Shown one piece after another: positions 1 through 5,212 of a stretch of 5,726 bases of DNA. A program made the position numbers and the translations under genes. Under the pieces are notes generated by a model. The model saw only the letters and a program-made list of their open reading frames with translations, was not told the origin of the DNA and did not search any database. Numbering within the stretch: the stretch's first letter is position 1; each line of letters starts with the position of its first letter. Origin of the DNA: an uncultured archaeon (GTDB lineage: Archaea; Thermoproteota; Nitrososphaeria; Nitrososphaerales; CALBXV01); NCBI GenBank assembly GCA_937890045.1, contig CALBXV010000197.1:1-5726 (forward strand), given 5' to 3'.

Positions 1-26
1 TGACCTGACTCCGTGTAGGTCTGCAT
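1..26 (-). CDS. Possible start of the next downstream gene, cut by the window edge
   Basis: On the minus strand the stop of the preceding reading frame and an ATG overlap as TAATG, a common translational-coupling arrangement in phages. From this ATG eight full codons are open (MQTYTESG) before the window ends. There is no good SD just upstream, so initiation would rely on ribosomes finishing the preceding frame, and that frame is itself doubtful. A second ATG-initiated frame starting at 105 is also open to the edge and is an alternative. Product unknown. Confidence 0.3.
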
Positions 27-141
27 TAGAGTTTAGCCCAAGCATCATTAGTATAAGCATAGATACCTTCGCCAAAGCCAGGATTCCAGTTCGTTCCATC
101 AGCATATCTTATATCACCGTTTCTTGGTTTACCGTCATTGT

Positions 142-159
142 CGCTTGGGTCAACAAGCG
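142..159 (-). other. Perfect 6-bp stem-loop just 3' of an in-frame TAG
   Basis: The minus strand reads CGCTTG, a six-base loop TTGACC, then CAAGCG, giving a perfect six-pair stem. It begins two nucleotides after the TAG at 161-163 and lies within the orphan structural-protein-like frame. No T-run follows on either strand, so it is not a standard intrinsic terminator. It could be a 5' mRNA hairpin if the TATAAT at 167-172 is a promoter, a readthrough-stimulating structure, or chance. Confidence 0.35.
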
Positions 160-166
160 CCTATAT

Positions 167-175
167 ATTATACCA
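167..175 (-). promoter_or_regulatory. Possible extended -10 promoter element
   Basis: The minus strand carries TGGTATAAT, an exact match to the bacterial extended -10 consensus (TGnTATAAT), at the end of the 72-aa gene. No -35-like hexamer is seen at 16-18 nt spacing, though extended -10 promoters can do without one. Transcription would begin near 160, at the base of the stem-loop at 142-159, and run into the downstream region. AT-rich coding DNA produces such matches by chance, so this is tentative. Confidence 0.25.
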
Positions 176-386
176 CATCGAAAGGTCTGTTATCTGTTTT
201 ATCTAATATAATATTTATTTCTTCTGGAATAAATCCTCTATTAGATAACCTAACACAGTCTCTCATTATACCACACTCACGACTGTCATCAATATAAAAG
301 CTAGACCAATCCAATACCTCTAGTGCTATGTCATGATCTTCTGGTGTCATATACACCTCTGGCTTAAACATTTCCTTCTGGCTCAT
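168..386 (-). CDS. Hypothetical protein, 72 aa
   Basis: This small soluble protein has no motif I recognise. It is acidic, with a central segment holding two cysteines (ECGIMRDC) and a C-terminal half that looks like a helix followed by a strand (IPEEINIILD). There is no signal peptide or membrane segment. The ATG at 384-386 is chosen because AGGAG lies 10 nt upstream. Its first codons overlap the end of the very basic 45-aa ORF by 23 nt. Its own end overlaps the ATG of the amber-interrupted frame by 11 nt. A plausible internal promoter (265-292) lies within it. Function unknown; the gene itself is well supported by SD, packing and orientation. Confidence 0.75.
   Translation of the reverse strand: MSQKEMFKPEVYMTPEDHDIALEVLDWSSFYIDDSRECGIMRDCVRLSNRGFIPEEINIILDKTDNRPFDVV
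265..292 (-). promoter_or_regulatory. Possible sigma70-like promoter inside the 72-aa gene
   Basis: The minus strand has TTGATG (287-292, four of six matches to TTGACA), a 16-nt spacer, and TGGTATAAT (265-273), an exact extended -10 element. It points toward the low-coordinate end, so it would drive the region below 260. The eleven bases TGTGGTATAAT recur exactly at 167-177. The caution is that here the match comes from codons for Gly-Ile-Met (GGT ATA ATG), and the same codons give TGGTATAAT at 3731-3739 in the ATPase gene without a -35. Confidence 0.25.
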
Positions 387-501
387 CGTATCTTATCTCC
401 TTTTTAGCTTCCCTTCTCTTACGTTTCCTAGATTTAAGATGCTTCCCACCTTTCTTAAGTATAGGATAATTATACCTTGGCTTAGCCTGACGTTGCTTCA
501 C
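364..501 (-). CDS. Very basic small protein, 45 aa, GTG start
   Basis: This frame fills the gap between the 285-aa and 72-aa genes. It starts at GTG (499-501), two codons after a stop in the same frame, and ends at TAA (364-366). It overlaps the upstream gene by 20 nt and the downstream one by 23 nt. The product has 17 Lys/Arg in 45 residues, with a cluster SRKRKRR at residues 24-30 and a short acidic end (YDEPEG), which suggests a nucleic-acid-binding or virion-packaged peptide; that is inference from composition only. The SD is weak (GAGAA). The basic character may partly reflect the purine-rich SD of the following gene falling inside the frame. Without this ORF the gap between neighbouring genes would be 95 nt, unusual for this window. 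Confidence 0.45.
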   Translation of the reverse strand: MKQRQAKPRYNYPILKKGGKHLKSRKRKRREAKKEIRYDEPEGNV

Positions 502-1339
502 TTCTCATTCTCGCAAACTGTGTAGAAAGACAACTATCAGGCAAGTCTTTAGCTATACTTAGTGCTAACTTCTTACATGCCTCTGCATCTGTACTATCTT
601 CCATGAACCTACCAACATACAACCTTCTGATCAACCCATCATTAGGGCCGTTGCGACCATAACAAGATGGCTTGTACATCTCAATAGCATAGTGCTTGGT
701 ATTTGTAGTTTGGCCTCTGAATGTGGCGTACTGCGTAACGTAGTCTAGTTCCAGGTCAGACTTAAGCCTAGCCTTTGTCATTTCCTTGTAATGTTTTTCT
801 TCAAGTTGTTCTTGTAAGGGTTTGTTTTCAGCGAATTTTTTCACGCCTCTCTCTATCTTTCTCCCGCCTTCTACCTTACCGCATGATCTCAACTTTATAC
901 TATGTGTCTTGGTTATATCCCATACAGTCCTAGGGCTATAGTTGTATCGTCTAACATTACTACCTGGATCATACATCAGGTACCTTTTATTATTAGAATT
1001 TGTTTCATATATACCTACTGACTCCGGTAAATATGATAACATTTTTTCTATGCTTCTTACCTGCCGATGCATACCGAAGCGCGCCTTAGTTGGTATGTCT
1101 AAGTAAATATCGCCATCTTTCTTATATGTAATTACAGTATTTGAGACAGTAACACTCTCCTCGTTCTCCCATTCCTGAGACTCCATCTGGAAAAGTAAAT
1201 CGCCGCGATTACTTTTTACTAGATTAAAATCATGACCCATCCTTACTAGATTTATCTCAGTATTATAATGGTCATTAATCTTTTTGTAATCACCGTACAC
1301 ACTACTGTCCATATCACATGAGCTATTTTGCCATCCCAT
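482..1339 (-). CDS. Hypothetical protein, 285 aa, last gene of the MoxR-VWA module
   Basis: I do not recognise this protein. Residues 1-140 look mixed, with strand-rich stretches around residues 60-85. A strongly basic stretch follows (about 143-195, many Lys/Arg, containing GGRKIERGVKKF), and then a region rich in Tyr, Arg and Gly (about 200-245). Five cysteines (8, 153, 226, 255, 270) are scattered rather than paired as a zinc knuckle. No signal peptide or membrane segment is visible. The ATG at 1337-1339 is preceded by GGAG at 7 nt and lies inside the end of the DUF3150-like gene (17-nt overlap), indicating translational coupling. Position suggests it belongs functionally with the ATPase/VWA set, perhaps as substrate or DNA-contacting partner, but nothing in the sequence proves this. 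Confidence 0.8.
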   Translation of the reverse strand: MGWQNSSCDMDSSVYGDYKKINDHYNTEINLVRMGHDFNLVKSNRGDLLFQMESQEWENEESVTVSNTVITYKKDGDIYLDIPTKARFGMHRQVRSIEKMLSYLPESVGIYETNSNNKRYLMYDPGSNVRRYNYSPRTVWDITKTHSIKLRSCGKVEGGRKIERGVKKFAENKPLQEQLEEKHYKEMTKARLKSDLELDYVTQYATFRGQTTNTKHYAIEMYKPSCYGRNGPNDGLIRRLYVGRFMEDSTDAEACKKLALSIAKDLPDSCLSTQFARMRSEATSG

Positions 1340-2231
1340 AAATTTTCTCCATTCTGTTCAGTATATCATCTGTTGAACTTAACACATCATCTCTTGCGCC
1401 TGCATCCTTACGCAACACATCTACATCCTCAAGCAACTCATCCCTAATCCTTCGCCTTATATCCTCTATCTCCTGATCATCAGCAAAGTTTAGTTCGGGC
1501 AATATATTTACCAACTGTTCCATCTTCTCCATTAAAGTATCATGTATAACAGGATTACCATTCTTGTTCTTACCTGATAGGACCTTCTTCATATGCTCTA
1601 CATTTTCTACTATTCTATTGCATAAATATTCCTTAGACTTTTCAAACTGCTGAGCGATACTATCTTTAATGTCCTCCTTAATACGTTCAGCCTCTGCCTC
1701 GCCAACAGCCACCCTCAAGTCCAGGCTATCTGCATCAGGCACTGGCCTAACCCACTGCTGCATCTTAAACTTAGATACAAAGGCCTCAACTGGTGGGTAA
1801 TCCCACTCGCTAAATAATCCTCCATCATCTGATGATTGCCCGTTTAATCTATCCTTGCTATCTTGCATCATCTCATCGTACAACCCATTCTCCAGCTTCC
1901 ATATATACTGATCCATCTCTCTCCTGGCATCTCTCCACACCTTAGAGAAGGCCATTAGCTGTGTATTAGGAAGTAAGTTTACCTTAATTCCATTGTTTAA
2001 CCACGGCAATGTCATATTATCAAAGGCATTCATTACCTTTCTTTTAATATTTTGTGGTTCTTTTAGGTACTTGGAATCAATAGTAATCTTATTGAAATTC
2101 CCCGAACTTTTGCGACCTCCCTCTATATTGTACTGATCTGCTATGTCATTCGACACCTGTTTGTCAACCTTTCTGCCGCTTGGTATGGAAAAATCTACCG
2201 TTAACAGCAAAGCTTTTTCACTTAGGCTCAT
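1323..2231 (-). CDS. DUF3150-like helical protein, MoxR-VWA associated, 302 aa
   Basis: The N-terminus (residues 7-20, ALLLTVDFSIPSGR) reads as one hydrophobic strand. It is followed by a TLPW-NNG-LLPN segment (74-89) and an aromatic/proline stretch around 145-174 ending in RPVPDADSLDLRV. This order resembles, from memory, phage and proteobacterial proteins labelled DUF3150 that sit beside MoxR ATPases and VWA/DUF2201 proteins; the assignment is tentative. Residues 175-300 are highly charged and probably long helices or coiled coil, suited to assembly or bridging. No catalytic motif is visible. The ATG at 2229-2231 follows TAAGGAG, in which TAA is the stop of the VWA gene, 10 nt upstream. The gene ends in TAG inside the start of the next gene. 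Likely a structural or adaptor subunit of the remodelling complex (inference). Confidence 0.85.
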   Translation of the reverse strand: MSLSEKALLLTVDFSIPSGRKVDKQVSNDIADQYNIEGGRKSSGNFNKITIDSKYLKEPQNIKRKVMNAFDNMTLPWLNNGIKVNLLPNTQLMAFSKVWRDARREMDQYIWKLENGLYDEMMQDSKDRLNGQSSDDGGLFSEWDYPPVEAFVSKFKMQQWVRPVPDADSLDLRVAVGEAEAERIKEDIKDSIAQQFEKSKEYLCNRIVENVEHMKKVLSGKNKNGNPVIHDTLMEKMEQLVNILPELNFADDQEIEDIRRRIRDELLEDVDVLRKDAGARDDVLSSTDDILNRMEKIYGMAK

Positions 2232-2241
2232 ATATTTCTCC

Positions 2242-3366
2242 TTAATCTACTACGATTATCTCACCGAACCCACATCTACCCTTATAATAATCTGGATCAG
2301 CATCAAAAGCAACCCATAATACAGGGTAATCTGGTGTATACTCAGGAAAAGAACCAAACATATCTGTTAGATATATAAACAGTGTAGGATTCTCATCATG
2401 TTCCTCTACCCATTCAAACGCAGGCTCGAACGATGTACCACCACCACCCCTGCTATCTATAACTATTGGTAGATCATCAGGGGTATAGCGTTGTACGTTA
2501 TTAACAGCACTATCAACATAAAGAACGATACATTCATCTATATCACACTCCTCCATTATTGAAGTTATCTCCCCACCACATTGGTCAAGGTATGGGGTCA
2601 TTGAACCGCTATCATCTGTTGCTACTACTAATTTACTTATGCCGTTCATTTTCTTAACTGATGGTAAATATATCCCATCATCTATGAATCTTTTGTTAGG
2701 CTTAGTCCAACTTGAATCATACCTCACTAGATCATAGGCGTACATCCTTAATTGCTCACCCCATAATACTTTAGGCTCAAGAAATTCATCTATTAAACTC
2801 TTGAATTCTCCAGGCAATGTACCCCTTAGTTTGCATGCTTCAGCAGCAGATACCAGCCTTTCTTTCCATTCATTCTCTACCTCTTGCTTCTCTGATGATG
2901 TCAACTTACCATCTTCAAAGTACCCAGTTCCACCAATATCCCCCAACCCAGGCCCAACAACTTTCGTAGCGTTCTTTATCAGGTCATTATAGATTGCATC
3001 AGCACTCCACTCATCGTACTTCTCATCTAGTAATGCACTTTCTGGAAGTTTGATGCCATACTTAACAAGCAATGGGTTGATAGCATAGTCACATGCTAGA
3101 TTCCATACCATAGGATTCCTTGTTCCTCTCCTGGTCACATGAAAGAACCCACAGTGCATCACCTCGTGTAGCAGTATACCAGTAACCAACTCAGTACTCA
3201 GGCTATCAGCGTACTCCTCATTGTAGAATATAGAAACCCCATCAGTAGCAAAGGTATCTATCTCATTATGTGGCTTCATCTTCATAGGACACAGCAACGT
3301 ACCGAAGAACGGATGATCTAGTAATGCGTGTGACCTTGAAGCCTCAAGTTTTCTTTCTAACTGCAT
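2242..3366 (-). CDS. Metallopeptidase-like plus VWA-like domain protein (DUF2201 type), 374 aa
   Basis: Two domains are visible. The N-terminal part (about 1-135) carries a zinc-type HExxH motif, LLHEVMH with H67, E68 and H71, followed by WNLACDYAIN (88-97), where D93 may be the third ligand. This matches the putative metallopeptidase domain of the DUF2201 family. A linker (about 135-240) leads to a C-terminal VWA-like domain (about 245-374) with the MIDAS residues DDSGS at 251-255, T311 after a run of four glycines, and D335 in YLTDMFG. The metal site is therefore complete. Such proteins are encoded next to MoxR ATPases; in characterised pairs the VWA partner links ATPase to target. Peptidase activity has not, to my knowledge, been shown for this family, and the fold may serve only for binding. 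It is cytoplasmic, with no signal peptide. The start at 3364-3366 follows TAAGGAG, which contains the previous gene's stop. Confidence 0.93.
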   Translation of the reverse strand: MQLERKLEASRSHALLDHPFFGTLLCPMKMKPHNEIDTFATDGVSIFYNEEYADSLSTELVTGILLHEVMHCGFFHVTRRGTRNPMVWNLACDYAINPLLVKYGIKLPESALLDEKYDEWSADAIYNDLIKNATKVVGPGLGDIGGTGYFEDGKLTSSEKQEVENEWKERLVSAAEACKLRGTLPGEFKSLIDEFLEPKVLWGEQLRMYAYDLVRYDSSWTKPNKRFIDDGIYLPSVKKMNGISKLVVATDDSGSMTPYLDQCGGEITSIMEECDIDECIVLYVDSAVNNVQRYTPDDLPIVIDSRGGGGTSFEPAFEWVEEHDENPTLFIYLTDMFGSFPEYTPDYPVLWVAFDADPDYYKGRCGFGEIIVVD

Positions 3367-3377
3367 ATAGTTTCTCC

Positions 3378-3623
3378 TTATTCCCCTTCTCCATCAAGGA
3401 TTGCCCACAGTTCATCGTATGCCTTTTTTGCTTCTATATCTTTCTCCTTTTTGGTCATTAATCTTTTGCCATACTTCTTTATATAATCATTAGACTCTTG
3501 GCATATACGATTAAAGGTTTCTTTTGCGAACTTCATATCTCTAAGGTCACCTTTCAACGTCCATCCAGTTGGGTGTGACTTTGTCCCGCTACGGTACTCA
3601 CTTATCTGAATTTTACTAGCCAT
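3378..3623 (-). CDS. Hypothetical protein, 81 aa, between MoxR ATPase and VWA genes
   Basis: I do not recognise this small, Lys- and Glu-rich protein. The N-terminal third may form strands (IQISEYRSG, then GWTLKGDL). The rest, from about residue 30 to 78, looks helical and charged (KFAKETFNRICQESNDYIKKYG, broken here as residues 31-52, then KKEKDIEAKKAYDELWAIL at 58-76). The ATG at 3621-3623 follows TAAGGAG, and that TAA is the ATPase stop. The gaps on both sides are 10-11 nt. Sitting between the ATPase and its presumed VWA partner, it is probably co-translated with them and may be an adaptor or small regulatory subunit; this is inferred from position only. Confidence 0.8.
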   Translation of the reverse strand: MASKIQISEYRSGTKSHPTGWTLKGDLRDMKFAKETFNRICQESNDYIKKYGKRLMTKKEKDIEAKKAYDELWAILDGEGE

Positions 3624-3633
3624 ATTAAACTCC

Positions 3634-4647
3634 TTATCCTAATAGGATATCAGTATTCTTCATACCGAAATCAGTGAACGCCTTGGTATCACATAGTTCT
3701 GGCTTGTTACTGGTTGATTCCTTCACTACCATTATACCATACTCAGCAGGCAATCGGCTCATGTATTTCAAGACAGACTCATAATTTTCTGGGCTTGAAA
3801 GAAATGCCAGGCTACATGCTATAGCATACTGTGCACTTGGGTTCTCAGGAACCTTGGCCTTGCCTGGATTCTTTATGCAATCATCAGGATCAGGCACCTC
3901 AGATGCTACCTTCTCGTGCGCTCTGAACGCTACCGCTGCCCCTTCTCCCACATCTGCTGAATATAAGTGAAACCTTATGTCATCTGGTGGGTTAAGGCTC
4001 CTGGTTTTACTCAGCTTTTCCCAACTTCTAGGTGTGGGCCACGCCCAGTTACCATCGCCCTTCTCTGGCCTCATGTGCATAAAATTACCGTGCATCTTAA
4101 GAAAGGATTGTACCATAGGGTCAACACCCGTCTTCATTAGGTATTTGAGCAACCCATCTGGGTCTAACGCCACCTCATAATGGGAGAATCTATCCTGTAA
4201 TGCGTAGGATAACCCCCTGTTTATACCACCATGCTCACGCCTGTTACCTATGGCTATGATTATCCAACTCTCAGGAAACTTGTAGTCTCCCAGTCTTTTC
4301 TCAAGAAAGAGTTGTTGCAACGATGCCTTAACCGATTCCATATTCTGATCCAGGAACTCATCCATTACGAACGCGCCTCTCTCGCCATCCCTATCAACCC
4401 TGGGAAGGAAGTCGGGTATCGCCCATCTGGAAAGCAATTCATCCCTGTATGGCACACCTCGGATATCAGCATCACCTATTTGTGTGGCTCTAAAGTCTAT
4501 GACATTACCCAACTCAGCCATAGCCCAAGAGTTAACCACTTCTGTCTTGCCTATACCTGATTCCCCTACTACCATCACAGAATTACCATTCTGCGTGGCA
4601 AACGTCAGATACTTAGGCAGATCAGTTACCGCTATCTTCGCTGTCAT
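3634..4647 (-). CDS. MoxR-family AAA+ ATPase, 337 aa
   Basis: This is a complete AAA+ ATPase of the MoxR type. Walker A is GESGIGKT (28-35) and Walker B is AFVMDEF, with D96 and E97. Sensor 1 is N135 in AIGNR, the probable arginine finger is R153 in LQDRF, and a sensor-2-like R207 lies in PTPRSWE. The DADIRGVP segment (59-66) matches the ADLRG-type stretch found after the first strand in this clade. MoxR proteins form hexameric rings that use ATP to remodel or insert cofactors into target proteins together with VWA-domain partners (known for RavA-ViaA, NorQ-NorD, CbbQ-CbbO). A gene for such a partner lies one gene downstream. The ATG at 4645-4647 follows TAGGAG, in which TAG is the stop of the 68-aa gene. 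All catalytic residues are intact, so an active enzyme is expected. Its role in the phage is not known. Confidence 0.93.
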   Translation of the reverse strand: MTAKIAVTDLPKYLTFATQNGNSVMVVGESGIGKTEVVNSWAMAELGNVIDFRATQIGDADIRGVPYRDELLSRWAIPDFLPRVDRDGERGAFVMDEFLDQNMESVKASLQQLFLEKRLGDYKFPESWIIIAIGNRREHGGINRGLSYALQDRFSHYEVALDPDGLLKYLMKTGVDPMVQSFLKMHGNFMHMRPEKGDGNWAWPTPRSWEKLSKTRSLNPPDDIRFHLYSADVGEGAAVAFRAHEKVASEVPDPDDCIKNPGKAKVPENPSAQYAIACSLAFLSSPENYESVLKYMSRLPAEYGIMVVKESTSNKPELCDTKAFTDFGMKNTDILLG

Positions 4648-4656
4648 ATATGTCTC

Positions 4657-4863
4657 CTAGTGAATTGAAACGACTGGTGGTTGTGAAAGAAGAACAAGTT
4701 GCGAGTAGTATACATCACCATCGTCAGACTTTCTACCTAACAATGGGGGTGAGGAGTCGAAATCACCCAGTCTATATACTGTAGCCCGTAAAACACTATC
4801 CCAAACTGGGATAGCAGTTCTCTGCAAGTCCTCAAAGTATATTTCTTTTGACTCAAACATCAT
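4657..4863 (-). CDS. Hypothetical protein, 68 aa
   Basis: This small protein has no recognised domain. It begins with a probable strand/helix region (EIYFEDLQRTAIPVWDSVLR, residues 7-26), has a polar Ser/Pro-Gly-Lys middle, and ends in a hydrophobic stretch (residues 53-67) too short and Pro-broken for a clear membrane anchor. The start at 4861-4863 is the first of two adjacent ATGs, behind GAGGAG. It overlaps the end of the 85-aa gene by 11 nt (ATGATGTTTGA), so coupling is likely. Its TAG stop forms part of the SD of the MoxR ATPase gene, placing it in the same transcript. Function unknown. Confidence 0.75.
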   Translation of the reverse strand: MMFESKEIYFEDLQRTAIPVWDSVLRATVYRLGDFDSSPPLLGRKSDDGDVYYSQLVLLSQPPVVSIH

Positions 4864-5110
4864 TTATCTCCTCACATTCACCTTGAACCTGCTTCCAGGT
4901 CTTACCACCATCCAGATAGATGCCTAACCTCTCATCATCCAGTTCCTGGAGTGCTATAGGGTCAGCAAGTTCCCACCACTCATACTTCCCTCTACGTCTC
5001 TCTATCTCAGCGTCAGTCCTATCCTGTTTCCTAACCGCAGCCATCCAATCCTGCTCGGTTAGGTCACAGCCCTTTGCCATCTTTCTTACTGCACTACTGA
5101 ATAAAGGCAT
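4853..5110 (-). CDS. Hypothetical protein, 85 aa
   Basis: A charged, probably all-helical protein with an aromatic cluster (KYEWWELADP, residues 43-52) and a Trp-containing second helix around residue 18-28. Two cysteines (15 and 79) lie far apart. No family is recognised. The start at 5108-5110 is strongly supported by TAGGAGG placed 5 nt upstream; the TAG is the stop of a 30-aa ORF, giving the same stop-within-SD junction as the ATPase module. Two stem-loops (5128-5141 and 5151-5170) precede this ribosome site and could tune its translation. The end overlaps the 68-aa gene by 11 nt. Confidence 0.75.
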   Translation of the reverse strand: MPLFSSAVRKMAKGCDLTEQDWMAAVRKQDRTDAEIERRRGKYEWWELADPIALQELDDERLGIYLDGGKTWKQVQGECEEINDV

Positions 5111-5119
5111 AATAGCCTC

Positions 5120-5212
5120 CTATGTTAGTGGCTTACGCCACGTTGATTTACTACCCCTTGACAGGAGTAGCCCCTTCACCACCAATTCGGCTTCGTATAA
5201 CTCATGTGTCAT
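5120..5212 (-). CDS. Small ORF, 30 aa, between the 92-aa and 85-aa genes
   Basis: An ATG (5210-5212) overlaps the end of the 92-aa gene by 11 nt (ATGACACATGA), and the frame runs 30 codons to TAG (5120-5122). The peptide begins MTHELYEAELVVKGLL and ends in a basic STWRKPLT. Support comes from context: the 11-nt overlap matches two other junctions here, and its TAG is embedded in the SD of the following gene, as at the module junctions. The SD is only fair (AGAGAGCAAGG). The same DNA can fold into two stem-loops, so it may be a leader-type ORF or a structured intercistronic segment rather than a functional protein. Confidence 0.5.
   Translation of the reverse strand: MTHELYEAELVVKGLLLSRGSKSTWRKPLT
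5128..5141 (-). promoter_or_regulatory. GNRA-tetraloop hairpin just upstream of a strong SD
   Basis: As RNA the minus strand reads GUGGC-GUAA-GCCAC, a perfect five-pair GC-rich stem closed by a GUAA loop of the stable GNRA class. It ends 8 nt before the start of GGAGG of the 85-aa gene. It could shield, space or stabilise that initiation region, or act as an mRNA processing boundary. There is no U-run, so it is not a terminator. It lies within the 30-aa ORF, so chance is possible. Confidence 0.35.
5151..5170 (-). promoter_or_regulatory. Second stem-loop, 7-bp stem with 6-nt loop
   Basis: The minus strand reads CTACTCC, loop TGTCAA, GGGGTAG, forming seven pairs with one G-U. It sits 9 nt upstream of the GNRA hairpin at 5128-5141, so the two form a tandem structure between two genes. 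Function is not known; translational control of the 85-aa gene is the simplest guess. Confidence 0.3.

Larger units (their letters stand above)
26..178 (-). pseudogene. Phage structural-protein-like C-terminus behind an in-frame amber codon
   Basis: Reading down from 160, 44 codons end in TAA at 26-28 and encode a tail containing GDIRYADGTNWNPG, then an aromatic/glycine segment and a final WAKL. From memory, endings with YADGTNWNPG followed by an aromatic, Gly-rich stretch are common in small phage virion or tail proteins. There is no ATG, GTG or TTG in this frame, and the codon before it is TAG (161-163). Five codons further upstream is an in-frame ATG at 176-178 (MWYNI, then TAG), overlapping the end of the 72-aa gene by 11 nt, the same overlap length seen at two other gene pairs here. 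It is therefore either a small gene broken by a nonsense change, an orphan C-terminal fragment, a readthrough gene, or a sequencing error. TAG ends intact genes elsewhere in the window, so general amber recoding is unlikely. Confidence 0.5.

Noticed and set aside
454..475. AT-rich imperfect hairpin in the 45-aa ORF
   Set aside because: Stem is mostly A-T pairs with a bulge and no T-run; too weak to call a terminator or regulator.
2801..2992. Plus-strand open frame of 63 codons
   Set aside because: Lies wholly antisense to the metallopeptidase/VWA gene, has a Ser/Pro-rich shadow-like composition and no SD.
3977..4560. Two plus-strand open frames (67 and 109 codons)
   Set aside because: Antisense to the MoxR ATPase gene, whose motifs are clear; no SD and no neighbours on that strand.
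161..4659. General recoding of TAG as an amino acid in this phage
   Set aside because: TAG ends the 302-aa and 68-aa genes at natural ends with the next SD and start in place, so it works as a stop here.
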